DNA from: Terriglobia bacterium
Lineage (GTDB): Bacteria; Acidobacteriota; Terriglobia; Acidiferrales; UBA7541
Assembly (NCBI GenBank): GCA_020073605.1
Contig: JAIQEW010000012.1
Span: forward strand, 88,977 to 152,976
Reading direction: 5' to 3'
DNA length: 64,000 bases
Positions 34,327-43,611 of this stretch are shown one piece after another. Each line of letters begins with the position of its first letter. Position 1 is the stretch's first letter. A model generated the notes under the pieces. That model worked only from the letters and a program-made list of their open reading frames with translations. It was not told the origin of the DNA and did no database searches. A program made the translations under genes and the position numbers.

Positions 34327-34958
34327 GCTTCACGGATTTTCTTTCCCGGCACGCGAACGAAATTCTGCAAGCAACGCTCGAACACGTCTGGCTGGTCGGC
34401 GCGACCATGGCGCTCGCCATCGCCATCGGCGTTCCGCTCGGAGTCCTCGTCGCGCGGCGGCCGTGGCTTTCCAAGCCGATTCTCGGCAGTGCCAACGTCG
34501 CTGAGACGATTCCAAGCCTTGCGCTCCTCGGATTTCTGCTTCCGGTTCCCTGGCTCGGCGATCGCGCCGACCGCCTCGCCATCACGGCTCTCACTCTCTA
34601 CGCCCTGCTTCCGATCATTCGCAATACCGCTGCCGGAATTGCCGGGGTGGACCCCGCCGTTCGGGAAGCGGCGCGGGGGATGGGCATGACCCAGCGCCAG
34701 ATTCTGTTTCAGGTCGAGCTGCCGCTCTCCCTTTCCACCGTTCTCGCGGGCGTGCGGGTCGCAACCGTTCTCACGATCGGAATCGCCACGATCGCGGCGG
34801 CGGTGGGCGCCGGAGGGCTGGGCGAGTTCATCTTCCGCGGGCTGGCGATGGTGAACAATCAGTTGATCCTCGCGGGAGCGATTCCCGCGGCCGCTCTCGC
34901 GCTGGGCGCCGATTTCCTGTTGAGCGTGCTGGAACGCAGGCTGCGGCCCGCGCGGTGA
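34323..34958 (+). CDS. Quaternary-amine ABC transporter, permease
   Basis: The 211-residue membrane protein has five or six helices and the permease coupling motif EAARGMGMTQRQILFQVELPLSL. It matches OpuCB/OpuCD-type permeases. With only one permease gene it would act as a homodimer. Confidence 0.9.
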   Translation: MSFTDFLSRHANEILQATLEHVWLVGATMALAIAIGVPLGVLVARRPWLSKPILGSANVAETIPSLALLGFLLPVPWLGDRADRLAITALTLYALLPIIRNTAAGIAGVDPAVREAARGMGMTQRQILFQVELPLSLSTVLAGVRVATVLTIGIATIAAAVGAGGLGEFIFRGLAMVNNQLILAGAIPAAALALGADFLLSVLERRLRPAR

Positions 34959-34965
34959 TGCCGGG

Positions 34966-35862
34966 ATGAGAGCGTTTCGCGCGCGCCTGTTGTTCGGGGT
35001 CGCCATCTTGCTGGCTGTCCCGCTGGCCGCCTGCACCGCGCGGCCTCGCGACACGATTGTTGTCGGCTCGAAGAATTTTCCCGAGCAGGCCCTCCTTGGC
35101 GAAATCCTCGCGCAGCATCTCGAGGCGCGGACGCGCCTGCGCGTCGAGCGCCGCTTCTATCTCGCCGGCAGCTACATCTGCCAGCAGGCGCTTCTCGCCG
35201 GCCGCATCGACACCTATGTGGAGTACACGGGCACGGCCCTGACCGCGATCCTGCACGATCCCATCGAAAGCGACCCCTCCTCCGTCTTCGGAAAAGTACA
35301 GGCGGAGTACAAGAAGCGGTTCCGTCTCGAAGTAATGCCCTCGCTCGGATTCAACAACACCTTTGCGATCGTGGTCCGAGGGGAGGATGCGCGCCGCCTG
35401 CACGTGACAACGCTCTCCGAAGCCGCGCACTACACGCCCCAATGGCGCGCGGGATTCGGGTACGAGTTCCTGGAGCGCCCCGACGGCTATCCCGGTCTCG
35501 CGCGCGTGTATGGATTGCAATTCGCCGCGCCGCCGCGAATTCTGGATCTCGGCCTGCTCTACCGCGCGCTGCTCGATAGGCAAGTGGATCTCGTGGCCGG
35601 CAACTCCACGGACGGGCTGTTCGCCGCGCGCGATCTGGTGATTCTCGCGGACGACAAGCACTACTTCCCGCCATATGAAGCCGTGCCGATCGTGCGCGAG
35701 GACACGCTGGCGCGTTATCCGGAAGCGCGCGCCGCCATCGCCGAGCTGGCCGGAAGGATTTCAGACGCGGAAATGCAGAAGATGAATTACGCAGTGGCGG
35801 GACAGGGCCACGACACAAGCGAAGTGGCCCGCGAATTTCTGCGTTCGAAGGGGCTCGAATGA
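34966..35862 (+). CDS. Quaternary-amine ABC transporter, substrate-binding lipoprotein
   Basis: A signal peptide with lipobox LAAC (about residues 22-25) anchors it to the membrane. The body matches the OpuAC-type fold: IVVGSKNFPEQALLGEILAQHLE, DTYVEYTGTALTAIL and LAGRISDAEMQKMNYAV. Aromatic residues expected to cage a quaternary ammonium group are present (YVEYTG, Y/F clusters). Unlike many OpuC operons, binding protein and permease are separate genes. Confidence 0.9.
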   Translation: MRAFRARLLFGVAILLAVPLAACTARPRDTIVVGSKNFPEQALLGEILAQHLEARTRLRVERRFYLAGSYICQQALLAGRIDTYVEYTGTALTAILHDPIESDPSSVFGKVQAEYKKRFRLEVMPSLGFNNTFAIVVRGEDARRLHVTTLSEAAHYTPQWRAGFGYEFLERPDGYPGLARVYGLQFAAPPRILDLGLLYRALLDRQVDLVAGNSTDGLFAARDLVILADDKHYFPPYEAVPIVREDTLARYPEARAAIAELAGRISDAEMQKMNYAVAGQGHDTSEVAREFLRSKGLE

Positions 35863-35900
35863 ACCGCGATGCTGGAGCAGGCACGTGCCAGTCGCAAAGA

Positions 35901-36839
35901 CTACGCTTTGGTGAACTTCAGTTTTTCGAGCTCTTCCAAAAGTTCGGCGCGAGTGAGGATCCCCTTGCGGAGGAGCAGGCGCACGATGGCCTCCAGCGTT
36001 TCGGCTGTCGCAGGCAAGTCGACGGCATCGAAATCAGACGCGGAGTACGAACGCGAACCAGCTTGCGGGGCGCCCATGCGCGGCTGCGGAACTCGCGGAG
36101 GATCGACGGCCGGCGCGGCCGCCGAGGGTGAGGCTGCTTTGGCGGGTCGCGCTGCGGGCGGAGCAAACCGTCGCAGCATTTCAAAGTGATCCGGGCTCAT
36201 CATCGTAAATGCGACTCCCATTCCCATGCCCATATGCGCCGAGCAAACTTTGCCGGAAAGACGCAGAGCTGCATCTTCCAGGTTGAAAGACAATTGGATT
36301 GCCGTGCCGACCGGAAGCGGCGAGAGCATTTCGATGTAGCAGCCGCCGAGCGAGAGATCCGTGATCTTGCCGCCCATCCCGCTTGAGCCGTCCTCGGTGG
36401 TCAATTGCGTTTCGATTCGGCACGCGTGGCGAGCGAACTGGCGGCGTTCACGGCCGGCCCACGAACTGGGGACAGCGGCAGCCAGGGCGGGTTGCGCCCC
36501 AGGCGACGTCGAGGATCCGTACGTATCGGGCTCCCAACCTTTGGGGGCGATGCCCCAGATGTACCTGCCCTGCTCGAGACATCGAACGCCAATCCGCCCA
36601 GCCCTGGAACTGCCGTCTTTGCCAACCCATTGAACCCGAAACCAGGCTTGCTGCCCCTGGGCCTCGATTTCAACTTTCATGCCGGGCGCGGCGATTCCGC
36701 TGGGATCGATCAAAGACGCACCAGAGTAGCTGATGTCGAATGTCTCGGTTGTGACGGTGAACGGACTTCCACGCGGATCGAGGCCGCGCACAATTACCGG
36801 CAAGGACACGGCGATGCGTGGTTCGCTTCGGCGCCCCAC
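35901..36839 (-). CDS. Double PilZ-domain protein
   Basis: Two PilZ domains occupy residues about 1-100 and 125-230. The first has RRSEPR and DISYSGA, the second RRQFARHACR and DLSLGGCY, so the second keeps the full RxxxR plus DxSxxG pattern for cyclic-di-GMP binding while the first is a variant. A Pro/Ala linker and a C-terminal helical motif (LEAIVRLLLRKGILTRAELLEELEKL) follow. It lies at the downstream end of chemosensory cluster A and probably couples c-di-GMP to its output. Confidence 0.85.
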   Translation of the reverse strand: MGRRSEPRIAVSLPVIVRGLDPRGSPFTVTTETFDISYSGASLIDPSGIAAPGMKVEIEAQGQQAWFRVQWVGKDGSSRAGRIGVRCLEQGRYIWGIAPKGWEPDTYGSSTSPGAQPALAAAVPSSWAGRERRQFARHACRIETQLTTEDGSSGMGGKITDLSLGGCYIEMLSPLPVGTAIQLSFNLEDAALRLSGKVCSAHMGMGMGVAFTMMSPDHFEMLRRFAPPAARPAKAASPSAAAPAVDPPRVPQPRMGAPQAGSRSYSASDFDAVDLPATAETLEAIVRLLLRKGILTRAELLEELEKLKFTKA

Positions 36840-37011
36840 AAAACATCCCTCACTATGCGCCTAGGGAAACACAAACCGCCTGACTCCGAGAGGTAAGGAA
36901 AGGTTAGAGCCTGTTTCACGGCGGGTCAAGCGATGCCGCACAGGTTCGTCCCAGGAGTAAGAAAGAGACGCGCCTACTGTCTGTCAGGGCGTCGGGTGGA
37001 GAAACGGCAGG

Positions 37012-37773
37012 TTACTGAGACTCCTGAAGGTTCTTGAAATGGGCTTCGAGCGCGGCGCAATACTGGTGCTGAGCTTCCAGTTCCGCTTGGAGCCTTTTCA
37101 CCAGGAGCTCGAGCCGGAGAACTTCGTTGCGCAGCTTTTGAGCTTCCGCTGAGTGAGCTGGCGCAGCCGGTGCTGCCACGCGCGGCGCGGGAGCCGGTGC
37201 GCTGGGGCGCGGTGTGGCCGGCGCGGCAGGAGCGGCGCTCGCGCGCGGACTCGCCGGAGCGTGAGCCGCAGGCGCCGCGCTTGCTGAAAACAAGCTGGTC
37301 AACACCTGCGAGGAAGTGCGCGGAGCCTCCTCCGAGTCGCTTGTGGATGCTTCGCTCGTGATGACGCCCGCCCGCTTCGGATACAGCAAATTCTTGACGC
37401 GCGCGATCAGGTCCTGCGGTTGAAACGGCTTGCGAATCAGCTCGTCGGCCTTCACCGCCATCGCTTTTTCAGCCACCGACTTATTCACGACGCCGGACAT
37501 CAGAATCACGGGCGTCCTACCGAACTGCTCGTGCTCCTTGACGTACTGGCACACCTCGTAACCGTCCTTATCCGGCATGATGACGTCGGTGATGACGGCA
37601 TCCGGCGCCGATTCGCCGAACTGCGCGAGCGCCGTCGCGGCGTCCGGGCACGTGACGACGTGGATGTTCTCCTTGCGGAAGGCGATCTTGATCACCTCGC
37701 GCATCGTCGCGCTGTCGTCGATGAAATAGACCGTCGGGGTGCGAGCAGCCGTGAGGGTGTGGGTTTCGCTCAT
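37012..37773 (-). CDS. Response regulator with Ala/Pro linker and coiled coil
   Basis: Start at MSETHTLTAA (overlapping the upstream stop, ATGA). Residues 14-130 are a receiver with DD in YFIDDSA, phospho-Asp in VITDVIMP, Ser in LMSGV and Lys in IRKPF. A roughly 70-residue Ala/Pro-rich linker leads to a C-terminal coiled coil (about 215-253). There is no output domain, so the coiled coil probably contacts a partner, as in motility regulators. The last chemosensory gene before the PilZ protein. Confidence 0.85.
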   Translation of the reverse strand: MSETHTLTAARTPTVYFIDDSATMREVIKIAFRKENIHVVTCPDAATALAQFGESAPDAVITDVIMPDKDGYEVCQYVKEHEQFGRTPVILMSGVVNKSVAEKAMAVKADELIRKPFQPQDLIARVKNLLYPKRAGVITSEASTSDSEEAPRTSSQVLTSLFSASAAPAAHAPASPRASAAPAAPATPRPSAPAPAPRVAAPAAPAHSAEAQKLRNEVLRLELLVKRLQAELEAQHQYCAALEAHFKNLQESQ

Positions 37774-38555
37774 GACGACTCCTTCTCCGCGTGATTCTCC
37801 TCGGCGTTGCGCTCGTCTTCGTCGAATTCGCGCATCGCGTCGAGGAGCAGATCGGTCGCCGACCGCAGCACGGTCCGCTGCGCCGCGGTGGCGCCGTACA
37901 CGAACTTGTAGACTCCGCTGGCGTTGCTCTGGCAGGTCTTCACGATCTGGGTGACCGCCTCGTCTCCGAAAAACGTGCCGCACTCGGCGTGAAAGATTTC
38001 GCCGCCTTCGAAAAAGATGATTCCATCGGCGTCGGCCGCGTTGATGTGCAAGGCGCCGGTCTGATGCGCCTGCCCGAGCATCTGAATCACGCCGGGAAGA
38101 TCGAGATGCGAAAGGCTGCCGCTTAGCGCCGTCTCGGCGGTCGAAAGCATCTGCGTGGGCTGAAAGCCATCCTGCCGGCTCACCAGAAAGCTTCGGATGT
38201 GCGCGGCGATGTCCGCCGGGGAGCGCCGGCGATCCACATAGTCGTCGCAACCGGCCCGATAGGCTTCGAGCAACGCCTGATCGCCTCCGCCGCCGACGGC
38301 AATCAGCGGGATGCCCGCGGTTTTCGGATCGGCGCGAAGGATCGGCGCCATTTCGTACGCGCCCATCTCGCGCAGGTTGGTGGCGCAAACGATCGCCGCC
38401 GGCGCGTTCCATTCGAGCATGGTGAGCGCGTACGCCGCCTGCGTGCTTGGCACCACATCGAATCCCTGCTGTTTCAGCGCGTCGCCCAGCCGTTTTGCAA
38501 AATACACGTTGCTGTCGATCAGCAGGATTCGCGGGAGATTCGCCGGGGCGTTCAC
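37770..38555 (-). CDS. PatA-like regulator: pseudo-receiver plus DUF4388
   Basis: A GTG start overlaps the stop of the CheW gene (GTGA). The N-terminal receiver (about 5-125) lacks the phospho-Asp: the third strand reads AAIVCATNL. The C-terminal half is a DUF4388/PATAN domain (GSLSHLDLPGVIQMLGQAHQTGALHI, FFEGGEIFHAECGTFFGDEAV). PATAN proteins in cyanobacteria regulate pili and phototaxis. Here it suggests that cluster A controls a surface organelle. Confidence 0.85.
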   Translation of the reverse strand: MNAPANLPRILLIDSNVYFAKRLGDALKQQGFDVVPSTQAAYALTMLEWNAPAAIVCATNLREMGAYEMAPILRADPKTAGIPLIAVGGGGDQALLEAYRAGCDDYVDRRRSPADIAAHIRSFLVSRQDGFQPTQMLSTAETALSGSLSHLDLPGVIQMLGQAHQTGALHINAADADGIIFFEGGEIFHAECGTFFGDEAVTQIVKTCQSNASGVYKFVYGATAAQRTVLRSATDLLLDAMREFDEDERNAEENHAEKESS

Positions 38556-38992
38556 GATTTCGCCTCCGCCGCCACGAGCGCTTCCAGATTCAGCACGTCG
38601 AGTGATTCCTGGCCCACGGCGAGAGTTCCGGCAACGTACGCCGGCCGCCCGGTTCCCGGCGGCTGCATCTCGCCCGTGGCCAGCTCGCATTCGCCATTCA
38701 CCGGAATCGCGCTCCATTCAATCGTTTTGCCCAGCTGCCGCCGGGCGATCAGGTAGAAGCGTTGCGAGGACGAAATTTTCCCTCCGAGGACGAGGCCCGC
38801 GTCATACACCGGCACGATCCGCCCGCGCCGGACAATCACTCCGGCAACCAGCGGCGAAGTGTGCGGAAATGTATGCAGCCGCACTGGAGGCGCAAGCTCC
38901 CCCACAATCCCGGCAGGCAGTGCCACGCGCTTCCCGCCGACGTGAAGCAGGACGAACGAGTTCCGGCCCGTGTTGTCGGCCGCCATCGTCAT
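38552..38992 (-). CDS. CheW-like adaptor (third in cluster A)
   Basis: This 146-residue CheW-fold protein (FVLLHVGGKRVALPAGIVGEL, VAGVIVRRGRIVPVYD) keeps the core beta-barrel pattern but diverges from canonical CheW. It overlaps both neighbours by four bases. Three CheW-like proteins in one cluster suggest different arrays or a specialised baseplate. Confidence 0.8.
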   Translation of the reverse strand: MTMAADNTGRNSFVLLHVGGKRVALPAGIVGELAPPVRLHTFPHTSPLVAGVIVRRGRIVPVYDAGLVLGGKISSSQRFYLIARRQLGKTIEWSAIPVNGECELATGEMQPPGTGRPAYVAGTLAVGQESLDVLNLEALVAAEAKS

Positions 38993-39522
38993 GACTGAAC
39001 CGCGCTTTCCATCTCGGATTGCGAAACCGAGGCTTTCGTCGCGCGATCGAGCCTGTGGAATTCCTCGGGCGACAAGAACCCGGCCGGGTGCACCACGGGG
39101 ATCACCACGTCATCCAGATACGCGAGGCCGCGATACCAGCTCCGCTCCTCTCCCGTGAAAGCCTGGGGAAGCGGATACACTCCCGAAATTTCCGCCATGC
39201 GCTCGATGCGATCGACCAGCACAGCCGCCCGCAGCTGGCGCAGAATCAGGACCAGCGCAGGCCGCGTGACCGGCAGGTGGAAATGCACTCCCGCGTTCAC
39301 AACGTAATAGGTCTGGTGGCTGCGCTCGATCGTGTGCCGCACCTTCGGGAATTCCGGCTGCTCGATTTCGATGGCGGCTCCCGCCAGGCTGTCCGTGCTG
39401 CGCAGTTCCTGCACCGAATCGGCCGAGATGGCGAACATCTGGTGGGCCACGATAAACAGAATCACCGTCTCGGGCCGGCGCGACCGGCGCGATTTCGCAT
39501 TCTGCTCGTCCGTGGACTTCAT
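38989..39522 (-). CDS. CheW-like adaptor (second in cluster A)
   Basis: Start at MKSTDEQNAK overlaps the CheB stop (ATGA). The CheW fold is recognisable (VILFIVAHQMFAISADSVQELRS, YLDDVVIPVVHPAGFL), with a basic N-terminal extension of about 20 residues and a longer middle. It is divergent and may bind the hybrid CheA rather than receptors. Confidence 0.75.
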   Translation of the reverse strand: MKSTDEQNAKSRRSRRPETVILFIVAHQMFAISADSVQELRSTDSLAGAAIEIEQPEFPKVRHTIERSHQTYYVVNAGVHFHLPVTRPALVLILRQLRAAVLVDRIERMAEISGVYPLPQAFTGEERSWYRGLAYLDDVVIPVVHPAGFLSPEEFHRLDRATKASVSQSEMESAVQS

Positions 39523-40634
39523 CGGGCGGCCACCGGCGCGAGTCGGCACAATTTTGCGACGCGCTTTTCGATCGCTGCACTGATGTCGTCGAGCGCAAGC
39601 ACCTCGTCCACGGCTCCCGTCTGAATCGCTTCGGCGGGCATGCCGAAAATCACGGACGTTGCCTCATTCTGCGCGAGGACGTAGCCTCCGGCGGCTTTTA
39701 CGGCCTTCACGCCTTTCGCGGCGTCGTTTCCCATGCCCGTCAGAACGACACCCACGGTCAGCGCACGCGCATATGCCCCCACGGTCTCGAGCGCGACGTC
39801 CGCGCACGGGCGATAGCCGTCGATTCGCGCGCCGGAATCGAGCGAGATTTTTCCGCCGAGGGAAAGGCGCAAATGGTGCGAGCCGGGGCAGAGATAGATC
39901 GTCCCGGGCTGAGGCGTCTCGTTCGCTTCCGCCTCCTTCACGGGGAGCAAACCCAGTTCCGCGAGTTGCACGCAAAATTGCTTCGTGAACGCCGCCGGCA
40001 TGTGCAGCACGAGAAATATGGCCGCCGGAAGATCCTTCGGCAATCCCGACACCACGCGCGTCACTGCCGCCGGTCCACCCGTCGAAGCAGCGATCACAAC
40101 CATCGGGAATTTCCCGCCGCTCTGGGCGGCCATCGCCGCGCCGCCCGATAGATCGGCGGCGGGGGGAGCCGCCACTTGCGCGAGGGGCAACTTCGAACGC
40201 GTCGCCGTGCGGACCACGCGAACCTTGGCGGCCAGCTTGAGCTTGCGCGTCAATTCCTCGCGGACGCTCTTCATGTCCAGATCGATGCCACTCGAAGGCT
40301 TGGGCACGAAATCGATCGCGCCCAGCTCGAGCGCCTTCAGCGTGCTCGCCGCGCCCTCGCGCGATTCCGAGCTCACAATGACGATCGGCCGGGGATGCTG
40401 CGTCATGATCAGCTCGGTGGCCTGCAACCCATCCACGTGCGGCATGTTGATGTCCATGGTGATGACGTCGGGCCGCAGCGATTCCGCGAGCGCCACGCCG
40501 TCGCGGCCGTCGCGCCCCTGGCCCACCACCTCGAGCTGCGGATCGGAGTTGATGATCTCCTGAAGCACCTTGCACATGAAGGCGGAGTCATCCACCACGA
40601 GCACGCGAATCTTCTTTTCGGTGGGCTTCGTCAT
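39519..40634 (-). CDS. cheB: CheB methylesterase (cluster A)
   Basis: A receiver domain (VVDDSAFM, phospho-Asp in ITMDINMP) is joined to a methylesterase domain with its triad in VIAASTGGP (Ser), LVLHMPAAF (His) and TGMGNDAAKGV (Asp). It removes receptor methyl groups and opposes CheR. Start at MTKPTEKK, just after the CheA stop. Complete and probably active. Confidence 0.95.
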   Translation of the reverse strand: MTKPTEKKIRVLVVDDSAFMCKVLQEIINSDPQLEVVGQGRDGRDGVALAESLRPDVITMDINMPHVDGLQATELIMTQHPRPIVIVSSESREGAASTLKALELGAIDFVPKPSSGIDLDMKSVREELTRKLKLAAKVRVVRTATRSKLPLAQVAAPPAADLSGGAAMAAQSGGKFPMVVIAASTGGPAAVTRVVSGLPKDLPAAIFLVLHMPAAFTKQFCVQLAELGLLPVKEAEANETPQPGTIYLCPGSHHLRLSLGGKISLDSGARIDGYRPCADVALETVGAYARALTVGVVLTGMGNDAAKGVKAVKAAGGYVLAQNEATSVIFGMPAEAIQTGAVDEVLALDDISAAIEKRVAKLCRLAPVAAR

Positions 40635-40635
40635 C

Positions 40636-43611
40636 TCAATCCTGCCGCACCGGCACGCCGGCTGCCGGGCGCCCTTGCGGCCTCTCCGAGCCAATCAGGC
40701 TCTCGACGGTTGCGACCAATTGGTCTTCCTGCACCGGCTTCGTCATGAATCCGGATGCGCCTTCCTTCATGGCGCGGTCGCGATGTTTCGCGCCGGCGCG
40801 GGACGTCACCACGAGCACGGGGATTCGCCGCGTCGCGGGGTCCTGCCGCAGATGGGCCATGAGTTCGTAGCCGTTCATCCTCGGCATTTCCAGGTCGGTG
40901 ATCACGAGGTGGCAGCCCACCTGCGCCACCACTTCCGACGCTTCGAGCCCATCCGATGCGAGCTTCACGCGGTAGCCCGCCTTCTCGAGCATCCGGCCGA
41001 CGAATTTGCGGACGCTGATGGAATCATCCGCCACCACCACGACACGTTCGTTTGCAATCGCATCCACGGCTTCCGAAGGAATGCTTCCGGCCGCGACAGC
41101 TTCAGCGCCCGGCGCGAAGACTCGAGCCGCGGGCGAAGACGCGGGCAGCGCGTGGCGCTCCGCCGTATCCGCTGAAACAAGCCGGTTCAGGTCGATCAAA
41201 AGGATCAGGCTGCCGTCGGAAGCGATGGTGGTGCCCGGAAAGAGTTTCACGCGGCGCAGGTAATCGCCCAGATTCTTGATGACGATTTCGTCCTTGCCGA
41301 GCACTTCCTCGACGACGACGCCGACTTGGCGTCCCGCCACCTTTACGATCACCATGTGGAAGTAGCCGTTCAGCGGTTCGAGCGGAGGCAGCGCGAGTTG
41401 CAGGTCAAGCCGAACAACTTCGGTGACTACGTCGCGAACGCGCGTGAGGAGTTTTCCGCCGACATCCTCGATCTCTCCGGGCCGCAGCCGCCGGATCTCT
41501 TCGACCAGCGCGAGCGGGAACGCGAACACGGACGTCCCGCAGCGGACGAACAGCGCTTGCGAGATGATCAGCGTCAGCGGCACCTTTACCGTGAAGCAGG
41601 CGCCGCGGCCCGTCTCGGAGCGCACCTCGATTTCGCCGTTCATCGCGTGGACGTTCGAGCGCACCACGTCGAGGCCGACGCCCCTGCCGGCCAGCTCGGA
41701 AGTCGAGGAAGCCGTGGAGAAGCCCGGGCGGAACAGGAATTCGCGCAGCTCGCGCTCCGTCAACTCCGCGGCGGCCACCGGCGACATCGCGCCGGAATCG
41801 ACCACGCTCCGGCGAACGCTTTCGTAGTTGATTCCGCGGCCGTCGTCCTCCACCTCGATGAAGATGTGATTCCCGCGATGGTAGGCGCGCACCGCGATGC
41901 GGCCTTTTTCGGGCTTGCCCGCGCTGCGGCGCGTCTCAGCATCCTCGATGCCGTGCGCCACGGCGTTGCGCACCAGGTGAATCAGCGGATCGGAGATGTG
42001 CTGGATGATGTTGTTGTCGAGTTCGGTGTCCGCGCCTTCGAGAGAGAGATCAACGCGCTTTCCGGCGGCCTTGGCGGCATCGCGGACGGTCCGCGAAAGG
42101 CGCGTGTAGAGGTTCCCGATCGGCACCATGCGCGCCGCGGTGATTTCATCCTGCAAGTGGTGCGCCAGCTTGGTGAACTCGTCGATGTCCGAATCGACGC
42201 GCCCCATGAAGCCTTCGAGTTGCGTGAGGACCTCGGTCACGTCCGCGGAAATTTCCGTCAGCGACCGCGACAGAATATTGACGTCGTCATAGCGGTCCAT
42301 TTCGAGCTCGCTGAATTCGAGCAGGTCGTTGGACATAAGCGGCGCCAACGCCTTGGTGTGCCCGCGGAACGTGTCCATCTGCGGAGCCTGGCTGCCGGGC
42401 ACCAGCGTCTTGCGAATGCTGCTGAACTCGTGCTTCTCCTGGAATTCGGAAACCTTGCCGGCGAGCCGCCCCTTCGAAAATTGCAGCACTTCCACCAGCT
42501 TCGAAAGTTCGCTCAACCGCCCCAGCATCCGGGTTCGATTGATGACGAGTTCGCCGACCGCGTTCATCATGCGGTCGAGCCACTCGAGCGAAATCCGCAC
42601 CGACTTCGCCTGCGGCAAAGCCTGCGCCGCAGCGGCGCGCGATGCCGCGGCCTGTGGAGCCGACTCGGCTTGCGGCGCTTCCGCTCCATGCGCCGTTGCC
42701 GTTTCACGGACGTCCTCGGCGGCTTCCTCAGGCGCCAGTTCCGCGATCCGCGCCAGCAGAGGATCCACCGCAGCAGCCATCTCGCCGTCGCTCGGCCACT
42801 GGCGGTGGAGAAAGTTCTTCAGAACATCGACCGATTGCAGAAATAGGTCCACGATTTCGGCGCTGGGCTGCAATACGCCGTCGCGCAGCCGCCCGATCAA
42901 GTCTTCCACGCGGTGCGCCACAGCCGAAAGGCGGTGCAAGCCAACCTGCGCTGCAGAACCTTTGATGGTGTGCATCGACCGGAACAGGCGGTTGATGTCG
43001 TCCGCGTTCGGATTTCCTTCGAGGGCCAGCAGGCATTCGGTCACCGCCTGCAAGTGTTCTTCGGCTTCGGGGATGAAGAACTCGAGAACCTCATCCGGGA
43101 CTTCGCCATCCTGCGGCAGCCGATCCACAAATGAAGCTGCGGGGAAGATCGTCGGGATCGGCTCGCCCGTGCCCACGGACTCCGCGCTCGCCTCGGCTGC
43201 TGCTTCCGCCACCGGCGCGGCGGGAAACGCAAACGCGTAGCGCTGCTTGAATGCAGCGATATCGCCCGTGGTTTCCGACCCGCTCGAGCTGATCTGCAGG
43301 AGATCGAATTCGAGCACGGAAATCGCGTCGGAAAGGAATTCCGTGAGCGGCCCGTGCATGTCGGCGGTCAGCGCCGCGTTCATCGCGTAATGAAAGATGT
43401 GCGCCATCTTTGCGGCGACTTCCGAGAAGTGCGGGAATCCGTAGCTCGCCGATGTGCCTGCGAGCGTGTGCGAAGCGATGTAGAGTTTTTCGAGGTCCTC
43501 GGGCTTCGTCTGCGCTTCCTGCAAAAGCCCGGAGTACTCCCGCAGATACTGGAGGTTCTCGGAAGCCTCCTGAAGGAATAGCTCGATCGATTCTTGATTG
43601 GGCCCGTTCAC
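40636..43611 (-). CDS. ChpA/PilL-like hybrid CheA kinase (cluster A)
   Basis: A GTG start overlaps the CheR stop (GTGA), giving 991 residues. Domains: Hpt1 (about 1-110, SHTLAGTSASYG), Hpt2 (about 190-300, MHTIKGSAAQVG), a dimerisation domain, HATPase (HLVRNAVAHGIED, DDGRGINYESV, GRGVGLDVV), CheW domain and a C-terminal receiver (ITDLEMPRMNGYE, VTSRAG, TKPVQ). Both Hpt His residues are present. Two Hpt domains and a fused receiver are typical of ChpA/PilL kinases for type IV pili rather than flagellar CheA. It is the core of cluster A. Confidence 0.93.
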   Translation of the reverse strand: MNGPNQESIELFLQEASENLQYLREYSGLLQEAQTKPEDLEKLYIASHTLAGTSASYGFPHFSEVAAKMAHIFHYAMNAALTADMHGPLTEFLSDAISVLEFDLLQISSSGSETTGDIAAFKQRYAFAFPAAPVAEAAAEASAESVGTGEPIPTIFPAASFVDRLPQDGEVPDEVLEFFIPEAEEHLQAVTECLLALEGNPNADDINRLFRSMHTIKGSAAQVGLHRLSAVAHRVEDLIGRLRDGVLQPSAEIVDLFLQSVDVLKNFLHRQWPSDGEMAAAVDPLLARIAELAPEEAAEDVRETATAHGAEAPQAESAPQAAASRAAAAQALPQAKSVRISLEWLDRMMNAVGELVINRTRMLGRLSELSKLVEVLQFSKGRLAGKVSEFQEKHEFSSIRKTLVPGSQAPQMDTFRGHTKALAPLMSNDLLEFSELEMDRYDDVNILSRSLTEISADVTEVLTQLEGFMGRVDSDIDEFTKLAHHLQDEITAARMVPIGNLYTRLSRTVRDAAKAAGKRVDLSLEGADTELDNNIIQHISDPLIHLVRNAVAHGIEDAETRRSAGKPEKGRIAVRAYHRGNHIFIEVEDDGRGINYESVRRSVVDSGAMSPVAAAELTERELREFLFRPGFSTASSTSELAGRGVGLDVVRSNVHAMNGEIEVRSETGRGACFTVKVPLTLIISQALFVRCGTSVFAFPLALVEEIRRLRPGEIEDVGGKLLTRVRDVVTEVVRLDLQLALPPLEPLNGYFHMVIVKVAGRQVGVVVEEVLGKDEIVIKNLGDYLRRVKLFPGTTIASDGSLILLIDLNRLVSADTAERHALPASSPAARVFAPGAEAVAAGSIPSEAVDAIANERVVVVADDSISVRKFVGRMLEKAGYRVKLASDGLEASEVVAQVGCHLVITDLEMPRMNGYELMAHLRQDPATRRIPVLVVTSRAGAKHRDRAMKEGASGFMTKPVQEDQLVATVESLIGSERPQGRPAAGVPVRQD

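Noticed and set aside
41326..42846. 506-codon open frame opposite the hybrid CheA
   Set aside because: Shadow of a conserved kinase gene; no motif and no ribosome binding site.
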